From Planctomycetota bacterium (GTDB taxonomy: Bacteria; Planctomycetota; Planctomycetia; Pirellulales; Lacipirellulaceae): a stretch of DNA of 12,499 nucleotides. Both the position numbers and the translations under genes were made by a program. The notes under the pieces were generated by a model, which saw only the letters and a program-made list of their open reading frames with translations, ran no database searches and was not told the origin of the DNA. Below are positions 6,803 to 12,499 of this stretch, piece after piece (the stretch's first letter is position 1; each line of letters starts with the position of its first letter). The stretch covers positions 1-12,499 of the forward strand of contig JAJRUA010000037.1 of the NCBI GenBank assembly GCA_024278035.1, given 5' to 3'.

Positions 6803-8491
6803 ATGAGGATATTTGTGTTCCCTTTCTTCCTTTCGTACCGCCATCTTTTGACCGTTTTGGCAAGCCTTGCCGTGGTCGTTTCCTCAGCCACTTTGTGTTT
6901 GGCAGCGCTTGAGCCAGACGAAATCGCACTGGTTGTACCGCGTGGAAATCGCGAGTCGATAGCGCTGGCTCGTTATTATTGTAAGCAACGAGCGGTGCCA
7001 GAGTCGCATGTGATTGAGGTCGAGCTACCGCCAGGAGAGGTACTCGCCCGTAAGCACTGGCGGCGGTCGGCCCGGCCTGAAATACGCGAGTGGCTTTCTA
7101 AAAACGATCCCGACCGAAAAATCCGTTGTCTGGTCACAACTTGGGGAGTGCCTCTCAAAATCGCAAAAAGTAAATCAGACGAGACCGCGGAGGCTTATCT
7201 CAAGTACCTGGAAGGGGAACGGGCCGACCGACTTGAAAGGCTTGGCCGCATCACCACAATGATGAATGAAATCGCAGGGTACAAAACTCCGACGCAAAAA
7301 GGAGAGGGGGAGGAAGATTCGGCAATCGGCTTCAAGAAAACCCAGCAACGCCTTGAAGCGGCCATGAAAGCGGCCCAAGCTAAGTTAGTTGCCTTACCCG
7401 CCGATCAGCGGACTGGAGCCAACGCACGGCTCCAGCAGCTTGCCATCGCTGCCGGCGGGACCCAAGTCTTGTTGCAAGGCATCGGCCAGCAACTCCAAAA
7501 CCGCAAAGCGGCTGGCAATTCGCCACCAGCGGCCCTTCGCGAACAGTTCGACGTGCTCCGCGGCCGTACCTCGGCCTTCACCGAAGTGAAGCTCTTGCTG
7601 GATGGTCGAGCACCAAGCTACGACCGGGACTCGCTGGTCCTTATTGCCCTCGAATCGACAGGCGGACTCATCGCTTCGGTCCAATGGCTCGACGAACAAC
7701 TCAAGACTGCCCGAAAGAACGAAACGGGCGCTTCCTTCGACAGCGAGCTAAGCCTTGTCCTGTGGCCCGATGGCTACGAATTGCTCCGTTGGCAGCCGAA
7801 TTACCTACGCCCCATGTTCAACGGTAGCCAGCTTCCGGAGGCCTTCCCCACGCTCATGGTTGCTCGCATTGATGCACCCACTCTCAAGTTGGCCAAGGGA
7901 CTCATTGATACGGCAATCAAAGTCGAAAAATCGGGCGGCCTCCAAGGGAAGGTCTACCTTGATGCCCGTGGCCTTGCCAAGCTCGAAGGCCCCCGCCTCT
8001 CGCCCGGCAGCTATCCGGACTACGACCGGTCGTTGCTTGTGACAGCCGCTGGCCTCAAGTCGCTCAAGGATGCGGAGGGCAATCCTCGGTTTGAGGTTGT
8101 TCTCAATGAGCAGCCTGAACTGTTCATCCCGGGCCAGTGCCCCGACGCGGCCCTCTATTGCGGTTGGTACAGCTTGGCCAAATACGTCGATGCGTTTGAC
8201 TGGAACGAGGGGGCAATCGCCTACCATATGGCAAGCGCCGAGGCGACCACGCTCAAGGAAATCGACAGCCGAGTCTGGTGCAAGAAGCTGCTCGAAGATG
8301 GTGTCTGCGCAACAATCGGCCCCGTCTACGAACCCTACATCTTGGCATTCCCTCGGCCCAATGAGTTTATGGCCCTGTTGGTGCGGGGTGACCTCCCTTT
8401 GGTCGAAGTCTATTACCACTCCAAGCCGTTCAACAGTTGGGCGATGGTCCTCATCGGCGACCCGCTCTACCGCCCCTACGCCGCCGAGTGA
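6803..8491 (+). CDS. TIGR03790 family secreted protein (exosortase-associated)
   Basis: A 562-residue exported protein of uncharacterised function. ATG 6803 gives a textbook signal peptide (short basic start, hydrophobic core, cleavage near CLAA). An in-frame ATG at 6725 overlaps the previous stop as ATGA but would place 26 Pro-rich residues ahead of it, so I prefer 6803. Family motifs are clear: DEIALVVPRGNRESIALARYY at the mature N terminus (given here in part), LVTTWGVPLKI, and near the C terminus AIAYHMASAEA, ATIGPVYEPYI and MVLIGDPLYRPY. TIGR03790 occurs sporadically across phyla, but only in genomes with an exosortase, which matches the neighbour here. A charged helical insertion fills about 7190-7700. 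Its role may be enzymatic or structural in the envelope; no catalytic site is established. Confidence 0.88.
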   Translation: MRIFVFPFFLSYRHLLTVLASLAVVVSSATLCLAALEPDEIALVVPRGNRESIALARYYCKQRAVPESHVIEVELPPGEVLARKHWRRSARPEIREWLSKNDPDRKIRCLVTTWGVPLKIAKSKSDETAEAYLKYLEGERADRLERLGRITTMMNEIAGYKTPTQKGEGEEDSAIGFKKTQQRLEAAMKAAQAKLVALPADQRTGANARLQQLAIAAGGTQVLLQGIGQQLQNRKAAGNSPPAALREQFDVLRGRTSAFTEVKLLLDGRAPSYDRDSLVLIALESTGGLIASVQWLDEQLKTARKNETGASFDSELSLVLWPDGYELLRWQPNYLRPMFNGSQLPEAFPTLMVARIDAPTLKLAKGLIDTAIKVEKSGGLQGKVYLDARGLAKLEGPRLSPGSYPDYDRSLLVTAAGLKSLKDAEGNPRFEVVLNEQPELFIPGQCPDAALYCGWYSLAKYVDAFDWNEGAIAYHMASAEATTLKEIDSRVWCKKLLEDGVCATIGPVYEPYILAFPRPNEFMALLVRGDLPLVEVYYHSKPFNSWAMVLIGDPLYRPYAAE

Positions 8492-8561
8492 GCTTTTTGC
8501 CCAATGCCGCTCACCAACAGACGCATTTCGCATCCTTACCATCCCGAGGCCCCTGCTCACT

Positions 8562-8593
8562 GAAAATCCGTGTCACCCGTGAAATCCATGGTT
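8562..8593. repeat. Internally repetitive ATCCGTG phrase
   Basis: Three imperfect copies of a short unit follow each other: AAAATCCGTG, TCACCCGTG and AAATCCATG, then GTTA. From memory, near-identical phrases (ATCCGTGTCATCCGTG followed by AAATCCGTGGTT) are scattered through intergenic DNA of many bacteria; I cannot verify this here. Confidence 0.45.
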
Positions 8594-8770
8594 AAAGCGG
8601 TTGCGGGGTACTCTCCAACGAAATGGTTCTCAAGCGATTATTTGGCAAGTTTTCAACAAAACCCCCTGTTTTTACTTGACTCGCCTATCAATTAGGAGGA
8701 AATTAACGGCGACGTCTACTTGGCCTGGTGTTGATTTTGTAGCGGACGGTGCGGGCCAGCGTTGACGTAT

Positions 8771-8803
8771 TTTCTTGTCTTTGAAGGTTTCTTGTCTTGA
8801 AGG
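8771..8803 (+). repeat. Tandem direct repeat overlapping the ribosome binding site
   Basis: TTTCTTGTCTTTGAAGG (8771-8787) is followed at once by TTTCTTGTCTTGAAGG (8788-8803), differing only by one T. The end of the second copy supplies the ribosome binding site AAGGAAG (8800-8806), 8 nt before ATG 8815. A factor binding this repeat could affect translation directly. Confidence 0.8.
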
Positions 8804-8814
8804 AAGCGTGTGTT

Positions 8815-9561
8815 ATGAAACAAGTTTTGCTCATAACCCTAGCTGGCTTTATTTGGGTACTCGCCGCTACGCCCACACTGGCTATTTTGGTTGCCGGTGA
8901 CTTGGCATTTGTAGGATACGATTCTGACGGGAAGAACTTTGCTGTCGTAGCGCTCGAAGATATCCCGATAGCATCAGTCGTGTACTTCAATGACAATGAA
9001 TGGGACGGTTCTTCTTCCTTCAACACCGGTGAAGGTACGCTTACTTGGAATACTGGAGCTTCGTTGATCGCTGCTGGTACGGTCATTGATTTCTCTAACA
9101 TCAATGTCGGTTCGGTTAGCGCCGATTTTGGGACCGTTGTTAGAGACGGCAGCTTCAACATCTCTGGCTCAAACGAATCGTTATGGGCCTACTTGGGTAC
9201 GGATTCCAGTACGCCAACGGAATTTCTTGCGGTAATTACAAACGAAGACGATGGTTCCTCCGCCCCTAACCTTGGTAGTACCGGATTGGTGGGTGGTTTG
9301 AGCGCACAGCTACTTGATGGCGATGAGGATGTGATGAACTTCACTGGAGCGACCTCCGGACAGGCCGCCTTCGGAGATTACTTATCGTCCATAGGTGATC
9401 CGTCGAACTGGACCACCTTTGATGGATCTGGAAGCCAGAGTGCAAGCTATGCTCCTCCAACTGAATTCTCAGTCACCGCTATCCCCGAGCCAACGGCCTT
9501 CCTCTTCGGCAGCCTAATCGCCAGTGTGATGGGCCTGACAGTTGCCCGCCGCCGTGCGTGA
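8815..9561 (+). CDS. PEP-CTERM sorting domain protein 1
   Basis: A 248-residue exported protein. ATG 8815 is set by a good ribosome binding site and gives a clean signal peptide (MKQVLLITLAGFIW onward, cleavage near TLA). The mature part is acidic, low in Lys/Arg and rich in Ser, Thr and Gly, as in many planctomycete surface proteins. Its N-terminal domain (AGDLAFVGYDSDGKNFAVV, then VYFNDNEWDG and GTLTWNTG) resembles a beta-sandwich, lamin-tail-like module seen in secreted proteins. The C terminus is a canonical exosortase signal: PEP (9484-9492), a hydrophobic helix, then RRRA. It is a likely substrate of the exosortase encoded at 3094-4743. Binding partner or enzymatic role is unknown. Confidence 0.88.
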   Translation: MKQVLLITLAGFIWVLAATPTLAILVAGDLAFVGYDSDGKNFAVVALEDIPIASVVYFNDNEWDGSSSFNTGEGTLTWNTGASLIAAGTVIDFSNINVGSVSADFGTVVRDGSFNISGSNESLWAYLGTDSSTPTEFLAVITNEDDGSSAPNLGSTGLVGGLSAQLLDGDEDVMNFTGATSGQAAFGDYLSSIGDPSNWTTFDGSGSQSASYAPPTEFSVTAIPEPTAFLFGSLIASVMGLTVARRRA

Positions 9562-9860
9562 AGCCGGTTTGCCGCTTAGAAAAGTCCAAAGCAGCCATGT
9601 AGCTTCCCCCGAGGAGGACCTGCGACTTACCGCACCCCAGCTGTCGCAACGGGGCATGTTGCGTGAAAAATCTTCCCGGGGCTCCCTGATCCGCGGGGCA
9701 TGGCTTTTCAGTCGCAACCTATTGACTAACAAGGACTTAGGTGGCATTGAATCATGAAGAAAAGGAGACGAGAAGGCGAACTAAAATCGGGTTTTTTAGA
9801 GAATTCAGTACCAAAACGGACTGCAACGGACCTTGTATAAGATGAGACAGCACAGCGTGG

Positions 9861-9936
9861 ATAGGACAGCGGTGTGAATAGAAATAGGATAGCGGTGAGA
9901 CAAGCGCAAACCGTGATGATCCTAAACTGTGATGAT
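9861..9936. repeat. Two sets of imperfect direct repeats
   Basis: ATAGGACAGCGGTG (9861-9874) recurs as ATAGGATAGCGGTG (9884-9897), period 23. AAACCGTGATGAT (9908-9920) recurs as AAACTGTGATGAT (9924-9936), period 16. Each pair differs at one position. The area does not read as protein on either strand. Confidence 0.65.
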
Positions 9937-10004
9937 GCGGGCGTAAGCCGGTTGACAAGGCTATCCCCCCATCCTGCGTGGTGCGACCGATTTGGCCGCC
10001 CCGA

Positions 10005-10037
10005 CTTTTCAGAGAGCCTACAATCTTTTCAGAGAGC
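10005..10037 (+). repeat. Tandem direct repeat immediately before the second PEP-CTERM gene
   Basis: CTTTTCAGAGAGC is present exactly twice (10005-10017 and 10025-10037) with a period of 20 nt. The second copy ends 6 nt before ATG 10044, so its AGAGAG occupies the place of the ribosome binding site. Confidence 0.8.
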
Positions 10038-10043
10038 TATAAG

Positions 10044-10715
10044 ATGATCCACCATAAGATATCGTTATCGCTTAGATTTTGCATGATCGTGCTGGCGGCT
10101 TGTGCGACGGGTCTATCTGCTTCCCAAGCATTGGCGGGTGCGGGCATTTTCGGCACTTACATTTTCATTGATGCCGATGGAACCTCTACCACCTATGGTC
10201 TCACCGAAACGGGTGGCGCAACGACCGCTGACTTTGCAGGAATCGACCTTGGCTCTTTTGTTCCGGGTGCCATGACGTTGACACTCGACGGCGGGCAGGC
10301 AAACACGTTTAAGAATGGTGGTAGCGATGTGTTTGGCGCTAAGCTTTCTTATCGCGTCTTTGAGTCGGGTGGTACAGGAGCGGCGTTTAGCGATATCCCG
10401 TTTGGATTTGGTGCCAACGCGACCTACGTCGATGCCGGTGGTGTGACGATCAGTGGTGGTGGCGACCAGAAATGGGAAGAAACGAGTGCCGGAGTCGACT
10501 TGCTTGATGGGCTGACGGTAGGCACCTACAATCTTGAAGTCTTCGTTACTGCTTTTACGAGCGATGGTGACGTATTCCACAACGCTGGTGGATCCAACTA
10601 CATCGGCAGCTTCACGGTCTCTGCCGTTCCCGAAGTCTCTGCCGCCCTGTCTCTGCCACTCCTCTTGGGATCGGTCTTTGGCGTTCGCTCGCTCAGAAGG
10701 CGACGCGCTTCTTAA
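10044..10715 (+). CDS. Exported protein with variant PEP-CTERM (PEV) sorting signal
   Basis: A 223-residue protein. The frame is open upstream to GTG/ATG-like codons, but ATG 10044 gives the proper signal peptide (MIHHKISLSLRFCMIVLAAC onward, cleavage near ALA). The mature domain is Gly/Thr-rich and predicted all-beta (YIFIDADGTSTTYGL; YRVFESGG; DQKWEETSAGVDLLDGL; GTYNLEVFV), a layout I recall from other bacterial exported proteins of unknown function. The C-terminal signal has the usual order (motif, hydrophobic helix, Arg cluster RRRRAS), but the motif reads VPEV (PEV at 10629-10637) instead of VPEP. It is likely still an exosortase substrate, since the third position varies in the family. 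The ribosome binding site is weak and lies inside a tandem repeat. Confidence 0.82.
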   Translation: MIHHKISLSLRFCMIVLAACATGLSASQALAGAGIFGTYIFIDADGTSTTYGLTETGGATTADFAGIDLGSFVPGAMTLTLDGGQANTFKNGGSDVFGAKLSYRVFESGGTGAAFSDIPFGFGANATYVDAGGVTISGGGDQKWEETSAGVDLLDGLTVGTYNLEVFVTAFTSDGDVFHNAGGSNYIGSFTVSAVPEVSAALSLPLLLGSVFGVRSLRRRRAS

Positions 10716-10845
10716 GGAAGATTGGGTAACAAATGACTCCCAAAAAAGTGGGCCTCGCTAGATCCTTTTGCTGCTTTCGGTTGGTTCGATTTGTAGAAAC
10801 GGCTCCTTTTCTCGCGTTTCCGCAAGGTTTCTTTACTGGAAAAGG

Positions 10846-10875
10846 TTGACAGCCTAGTGGCCCGCAAAGTATCCT
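10846..10875 (+). promoter_or_regulatory. Candidate sigma-70 promoter for the third PEP-CTERM gene
   Basis: TTGACA (10846-10851) is a perfect -35 hexamer. TATCCT (10870-10875) matches the -10 consensus at 4 of 6 positions after an 18-nt spacer. The predicted transcript start near 10882 gives a leader of about 170 nt that includes the three tandem repeats. This is the best promoter candidate in the window. Confidence 0.5.
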
Positions 10876-10925
10876 TGCAAGCGGCCTATCTCATCTAATC
10901 CTACAATCCATAGCTGGTCTCTTTT

Positions 10926-10987
10926 GGCCGGTGAACATGATTTTTTGGTTGATGAACGTGCGTTTTTTGGTCAGTGAACACGTGTTT
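10926..10987 (+). repeat. Triple tandem repeat in the leader of the third PEP-CTERM gene
   Basis: Three adjoining units share the pattern GG, a few variable bases, TGAAC, 4-5 variable bases, then a T-run: 10926-10946, 10947-10968 and 10969-10987. The TGAAC cores start at 10932, 10953 and 10975, so spacing is 21 and 22 nt, about two helical turns. The units lie downstream of the predicted promoter, so they would be transcribed. Confidence 0.75.
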
Positions 10988-11055
10988 GAGAGTCCTAATT
11001 CCGTGTTTCTAGTTTTCTAGCAACAAACTTGAGCTTCACCCGAGGAACGCCGCTA

Positions 11056-11946
11056 ATGAACGCTACTCCACTGAAATACTTCCTCGGAACGGCCACCCCG
11101 TTTTTAGTAGCGCTCGGTCTTACTTTCCCTGCCGTTGCGGGCCCTTTTACGATTGTCGATGGAGAAGGTTTTGAGGCGCCTGAGTACTCAACCAGCTTCC
11201 TCACAACGGGCCAATTGGAAGGACAATTTGCTTCTACCAGCGGTGGCTTGGGGTCCGCACAATGGGTTCAGAGCCCCGTCTCAGGGACGGGTACCGCTGT
11301 GGTCCAAACGGCGGTTGTCGCTTCTGGGGCTCAGGCCGTTCAAGTGGATCGAGCTGCCAACTCCGATGACCGATGGGCTGTTCCGGTCACAGGTTTCCCA
11401 GCCCCTAGCGAACGATTCGTCTGTATCGAATGGGATATGTACGTCGAACAGACAGTGACTCCAACCGGCTTCGGCCCTCTTTTCGGGATTGAGGCTTACG
11501 ACGACGCAACGGCCAGTCGTTTGCGGATCGGGACACTTGGCGTCGATGCCGCAACCGGGGATGTGCTGGTTACCAGCAAGGCCGCAGGTTTGATTGAGAC
11601 CGGGACGTTAGTCAATTTTGACGAGTGGAATAGCTTCCGAATGATTCTCGACTTCCAGACAGACATTTACTACGCCTATCTCAACGGAGTCCAAATTTTC
11701 TCGACCGGCTTCGAGGAAGTTGATTTCAACGGACTTTTTGGCGAAGCGGATGAGTTTACCGATGCTGACATTACGGCAATCGCAGCTTCTGGGGACCCCA
11801 TTTCACAGGCTTTGACGGGAACGGCCTATTTTGACAATTACTTCGTCTTTGAAACCGATGACATCAATAAAATACCTGAGCCTGCCTCAGTCGCTCTACT
11901 TGCAATGCTACTCGGTGTGAGCTTGGCTACGGTTCGCCGCAAGTAG
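11056..11946 (+). CDS. PEP-CTERM sorting domain protein 3 (LamG/ConA-like beta-sandwich suspected)
   Basis: A 296-residue exported protein. ATG 11056 follows GAGGAA at a good distance and gives a signal peptide ending near AVAG; upstream in-frame TTG 11029 is less likely. The mature part is acidic and beta-rich. Segments such as FVCIEWDMYVEQ, WNSFRMILDFQ, YYAYLNGVQIF and AYFDNYFVFE have the rhythm of concanavalin A-like jelly-roll domains, which often bind polysaccharide; that assignment is inference. The C terminus is a canonical exosortase signal: IPEP (PEP at 11875-11883), a hydrophobic helix, then RRK. It probably has its own promoter (10846-10875). Confidence 0.88.
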   Translation: MNATPLKYFLGTATPFLVALGLTFPAVAGPFTIVDGEGFEAPEYSTSFLTTGQLEGQFASTSGGLGSAQWVQSPVSGTGTAVVQTAVVASGAQAVQVDRAANSDDRWAVPVTGFPAPSERFVCIEWDMYVEQTVTPTGFGPLFGIEAYDDATASRLRIGTLGVDAATGDVLVTSKAAGLIETGTLVNFDEWNSFRMILDFQTDIYYAYLNGVQIFSTGFEEVDFNGLFGEADEFTDADITAIAASGDPISQALTGTAYFDNYFVFETDDINKIPEPASVALLAMLLGVSLATVRRK

Positions 11947-12046
11947 CCTGTGGGGCAATTCAAGCGTTCATTGCTAAACCATGGCTAATTAGGTAAACTG
12001 TACAAAGATGTCAAATTTGTTCGCTTGGCGAATTGGGAGAATATCA

Positions 12047-12460
12047 ATGGTAACTCGCTACAAGTTTTGGCTTCCTTTGCTGCTGGTATCGCTTTGTTGC
12101 GCCACTTCGCAGGAGGCGGCAGCTCAAACAACGGCCCAAACAACCGATGCGGTCAGCCAAACCGTAACCCAGACTACGGCATTCAATCCGGCATTCAATC
12201 CGGCATTCAATCCGTTTTTCTCCCTCCAGTTTAGCCGCTTAGGAATAAACCCGTTTGGCCTGCCCCAACGGGTTTCAGCAATCGAGTTCTTTGCTCAGTC
12301 GGCACCTGCCGTTGCTGCTGCTACCAGCCCAACCTCAGCCGAAGAGCCGGTGCCGGTGATCGACTTTACACCCACGACAAGCTCTGCAAGCACTTCACGT
12401 CCGCCCTACCGGCCACGTGTTCGCAGCCCTTTCCGCCCACCTCCCCGCCCTCCGTTTTAG
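12047..12460 (+). CDS. Small secreted protein with FNPA repeats and Arg/Pro-rich tail
   Basis: A 137-residue product with no family I recognise. ATG 12047 has GGGAGA 6 nt upstream and starts a signal peptide (MVTRYKFWLPLLLVSLCC onward, cleavage near AAA or AQ); ATG 12008 is in frame but would bury it. The mature protein begins with Gln/Thr-rich repeats (QTTAQTT, QTVTQTT), then three FNPA/FNPF units, a short hydrophobic middle, a Ser/Thr/Pro linker and a basic tail (RPPYRPRVRSPF, then RPPPRPPF). It has no PEP-CTERM signal, unlike its three neighbours. The TAG stop falls inside an 18-bp repeat whose second copy has TAT, and the frame stays open to the window end, so the stop may be a recent truncation. 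Low complexity suggests a structural or cell-surface role. Confidence 0.65.
   Translation: MVTRYKFWLPLLLVSLCCATSQEAAAQTTAQTTDAVSQTVTQTTAFNPAFNPAFNPFFSLQFSRLGINPFGLPQRVSAIEFFAQSAPAVAAATSPTSAEEPVPVIDFTPTTSSASTSRPPYRPRVRSPFRPPPRPPF
12179..12214 (+). repeat. Three exact 12-bp coding repeats (FNPA)
   Basis: GCATTCAATCCG is present three times head to tail at 12179-12190, 12191-12202 and 12203-12214 with no mismatch, encoding AFNP three times. Perfect identity at third positions suggests recent slippage expansion, so copy number may vary between strains. Confidence 0.95.
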
Positions 12461-12499
12461 GCCCGCCCACCGTTTTATCGCAATCCTTTGCTTTGGCAA

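Larger units (their letters stand above)
8492..8814. other. Intergenic leader region before the first PEP-CTERM gene
   Basis: 323 bp without a convincing gene. It contains an internally repetitive phrase (8562-8593), a TTGACT (8676-8681) that could be a -35 box though no good -10 follows at proper spacing, and an orphan AGGAGG (8694-8699) with no start codon behind it. A tandem repeat (8771-8803) overlaps the ribosome binding site of the next gene. No terminator is evident after the TIGR03790 gene. Confidence 0.45.
9562..10043. other. Intergenic stretch with degenerate short repeats
   Basis: 482 bp with no convincing gene. A 28-codon frame starts at ATG 9754 (MKKRRREGELK...) but lacks support. 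The right half holds imperfect direct repeats (9861-9936) and the tandem repeat in front of the next gene (10005-10037). No clear terminator or promoter was found. The GC-rich left half (9600-9700) has several small palindromes but no dominant structure. Confidence 0.45.
10716..11055. other. Leader region of the third PEP-CTERM gene
   Basis: 340 bp with no gene. It holds a good sigma-70-type promoter candidate (10846-10875) followed by a leader of about 170 nt with three tandem repeats (10926-10987) and a ribosome binding site at 11041-11047. A short hairpin CCCA-AAAAAG-TGGG (10738-10751) follows the previous gene, but no T-run makes it a terminator. Confidence 0.5.

Noticed and set aside
7805..8560. 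Open frame of about 250 codons on the minus strand
   Set aside because: It lies antisense to well-conserved TIGR03790 motifs and is explained by codon bias of that gene; its product matches no family I know.
8676..8706. TTGACT as a promoter for the first PEP-CTERM gene
   Set aside because: The best following AT-rich hexamer (AATTAA at 8701) is 19 nt away and a poor match to a -10 box.
8718..8735. Possible sigma-54 site (TTGGCCTGGTGTTGAT)
   Set aside because: The -24 GG is present but the -12 position reads GA instead of GC, and no similar site precedes the other PEP-CTERM genes.
9754..9840. 28-codon frame starting MKKRRREGELK
   Set aside because: No good ribosome binding site, no neighbours in operon and very short; chance is the simpler reading.
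10113..10580. Open frame of about 155 codons on the minus strand
   Set aside because: Antisense to the PEV-CTERM gene, which has a signal peptide and sorting tail; the antisense product has no recognisable features.
1..12499. CRISPR array, tRNA, rRNA, complete insertion sequence or phage gene
   Set aside because: No regularly spaced identical repeats with unique spacers, no cloverleaf-like sequence, no transposase or integrase motif was seen on either strand.

Overview
All convincing genes in this window lie on the + strand. The set of families points to a planctomycete, probably Pirellulales-like. It includes an exosortase fused to an EpsI-like domain, a TIGR03790 protein, several PEP-CTERM exported proteins, an FtsK with a very acidic tail, moderate G+C, frequent GTG starts and long gaps between genes. 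The lineage is inferred from gene content; there is no rRNA or tRNA here to confirm it.

Region 1 (1-1380) holds the 3' part of a DNA translocase gene, ftsK, which enters from the left edge. It is followed by a REP doublet in inverted orientation (REPIN-like) that can also fold into a terminator-like stem. Region 2 (1381-1794) is about 410 bp with no convincing gene; it has another REP-like hairpin and further palindromic sequence. Region 3 (1795-2802) is a single TIM-barrel sugar-phosphate isomerase/epimerase-type gene with a GTG start and a weak terminator candidate behind it.

Region 4 (3094-8491) is the core of the window: three co-directional, closely spaced genes. They encode an exosortase with a fused EpsI-like C-terminal domain, a membrane-anchored TPR protein, and a secreted TIGR03790 protein. 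TIGR03790 is a family known to occur only in genomes that have exosortase. The layout suggests one sorting and envelope module.

Region 5 (8492-12499) is a string of separate genes for small secreted proteins, spaced 100-480 bp apart. Three end in exosortase sorting signals: PEP at 9484, a PEV variant at 10629 and PEP at 11875. The fourth (12047-12460) has a signal peptide, FNPA repeats and an Arg/Pro-rich tail, but no PEP-CTERM. The likely flow is export by Sec, recognition of the C-terminal PEP-type tripartite signal by the exosortase, then release or anchoring at the envelope.

The most striking unexplained pattern is that short tandem direct repeats with periods of 15-22 nt sit just upstream of the start codons of the exosortase gene and of all three PEP-CTERM genes. 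Each set has a different sequence. They may be operator arrays, mRNA leader elements or replication-slippage products. No tRNA, rRNA, CRISPR array or complete insertion sequence was seen.
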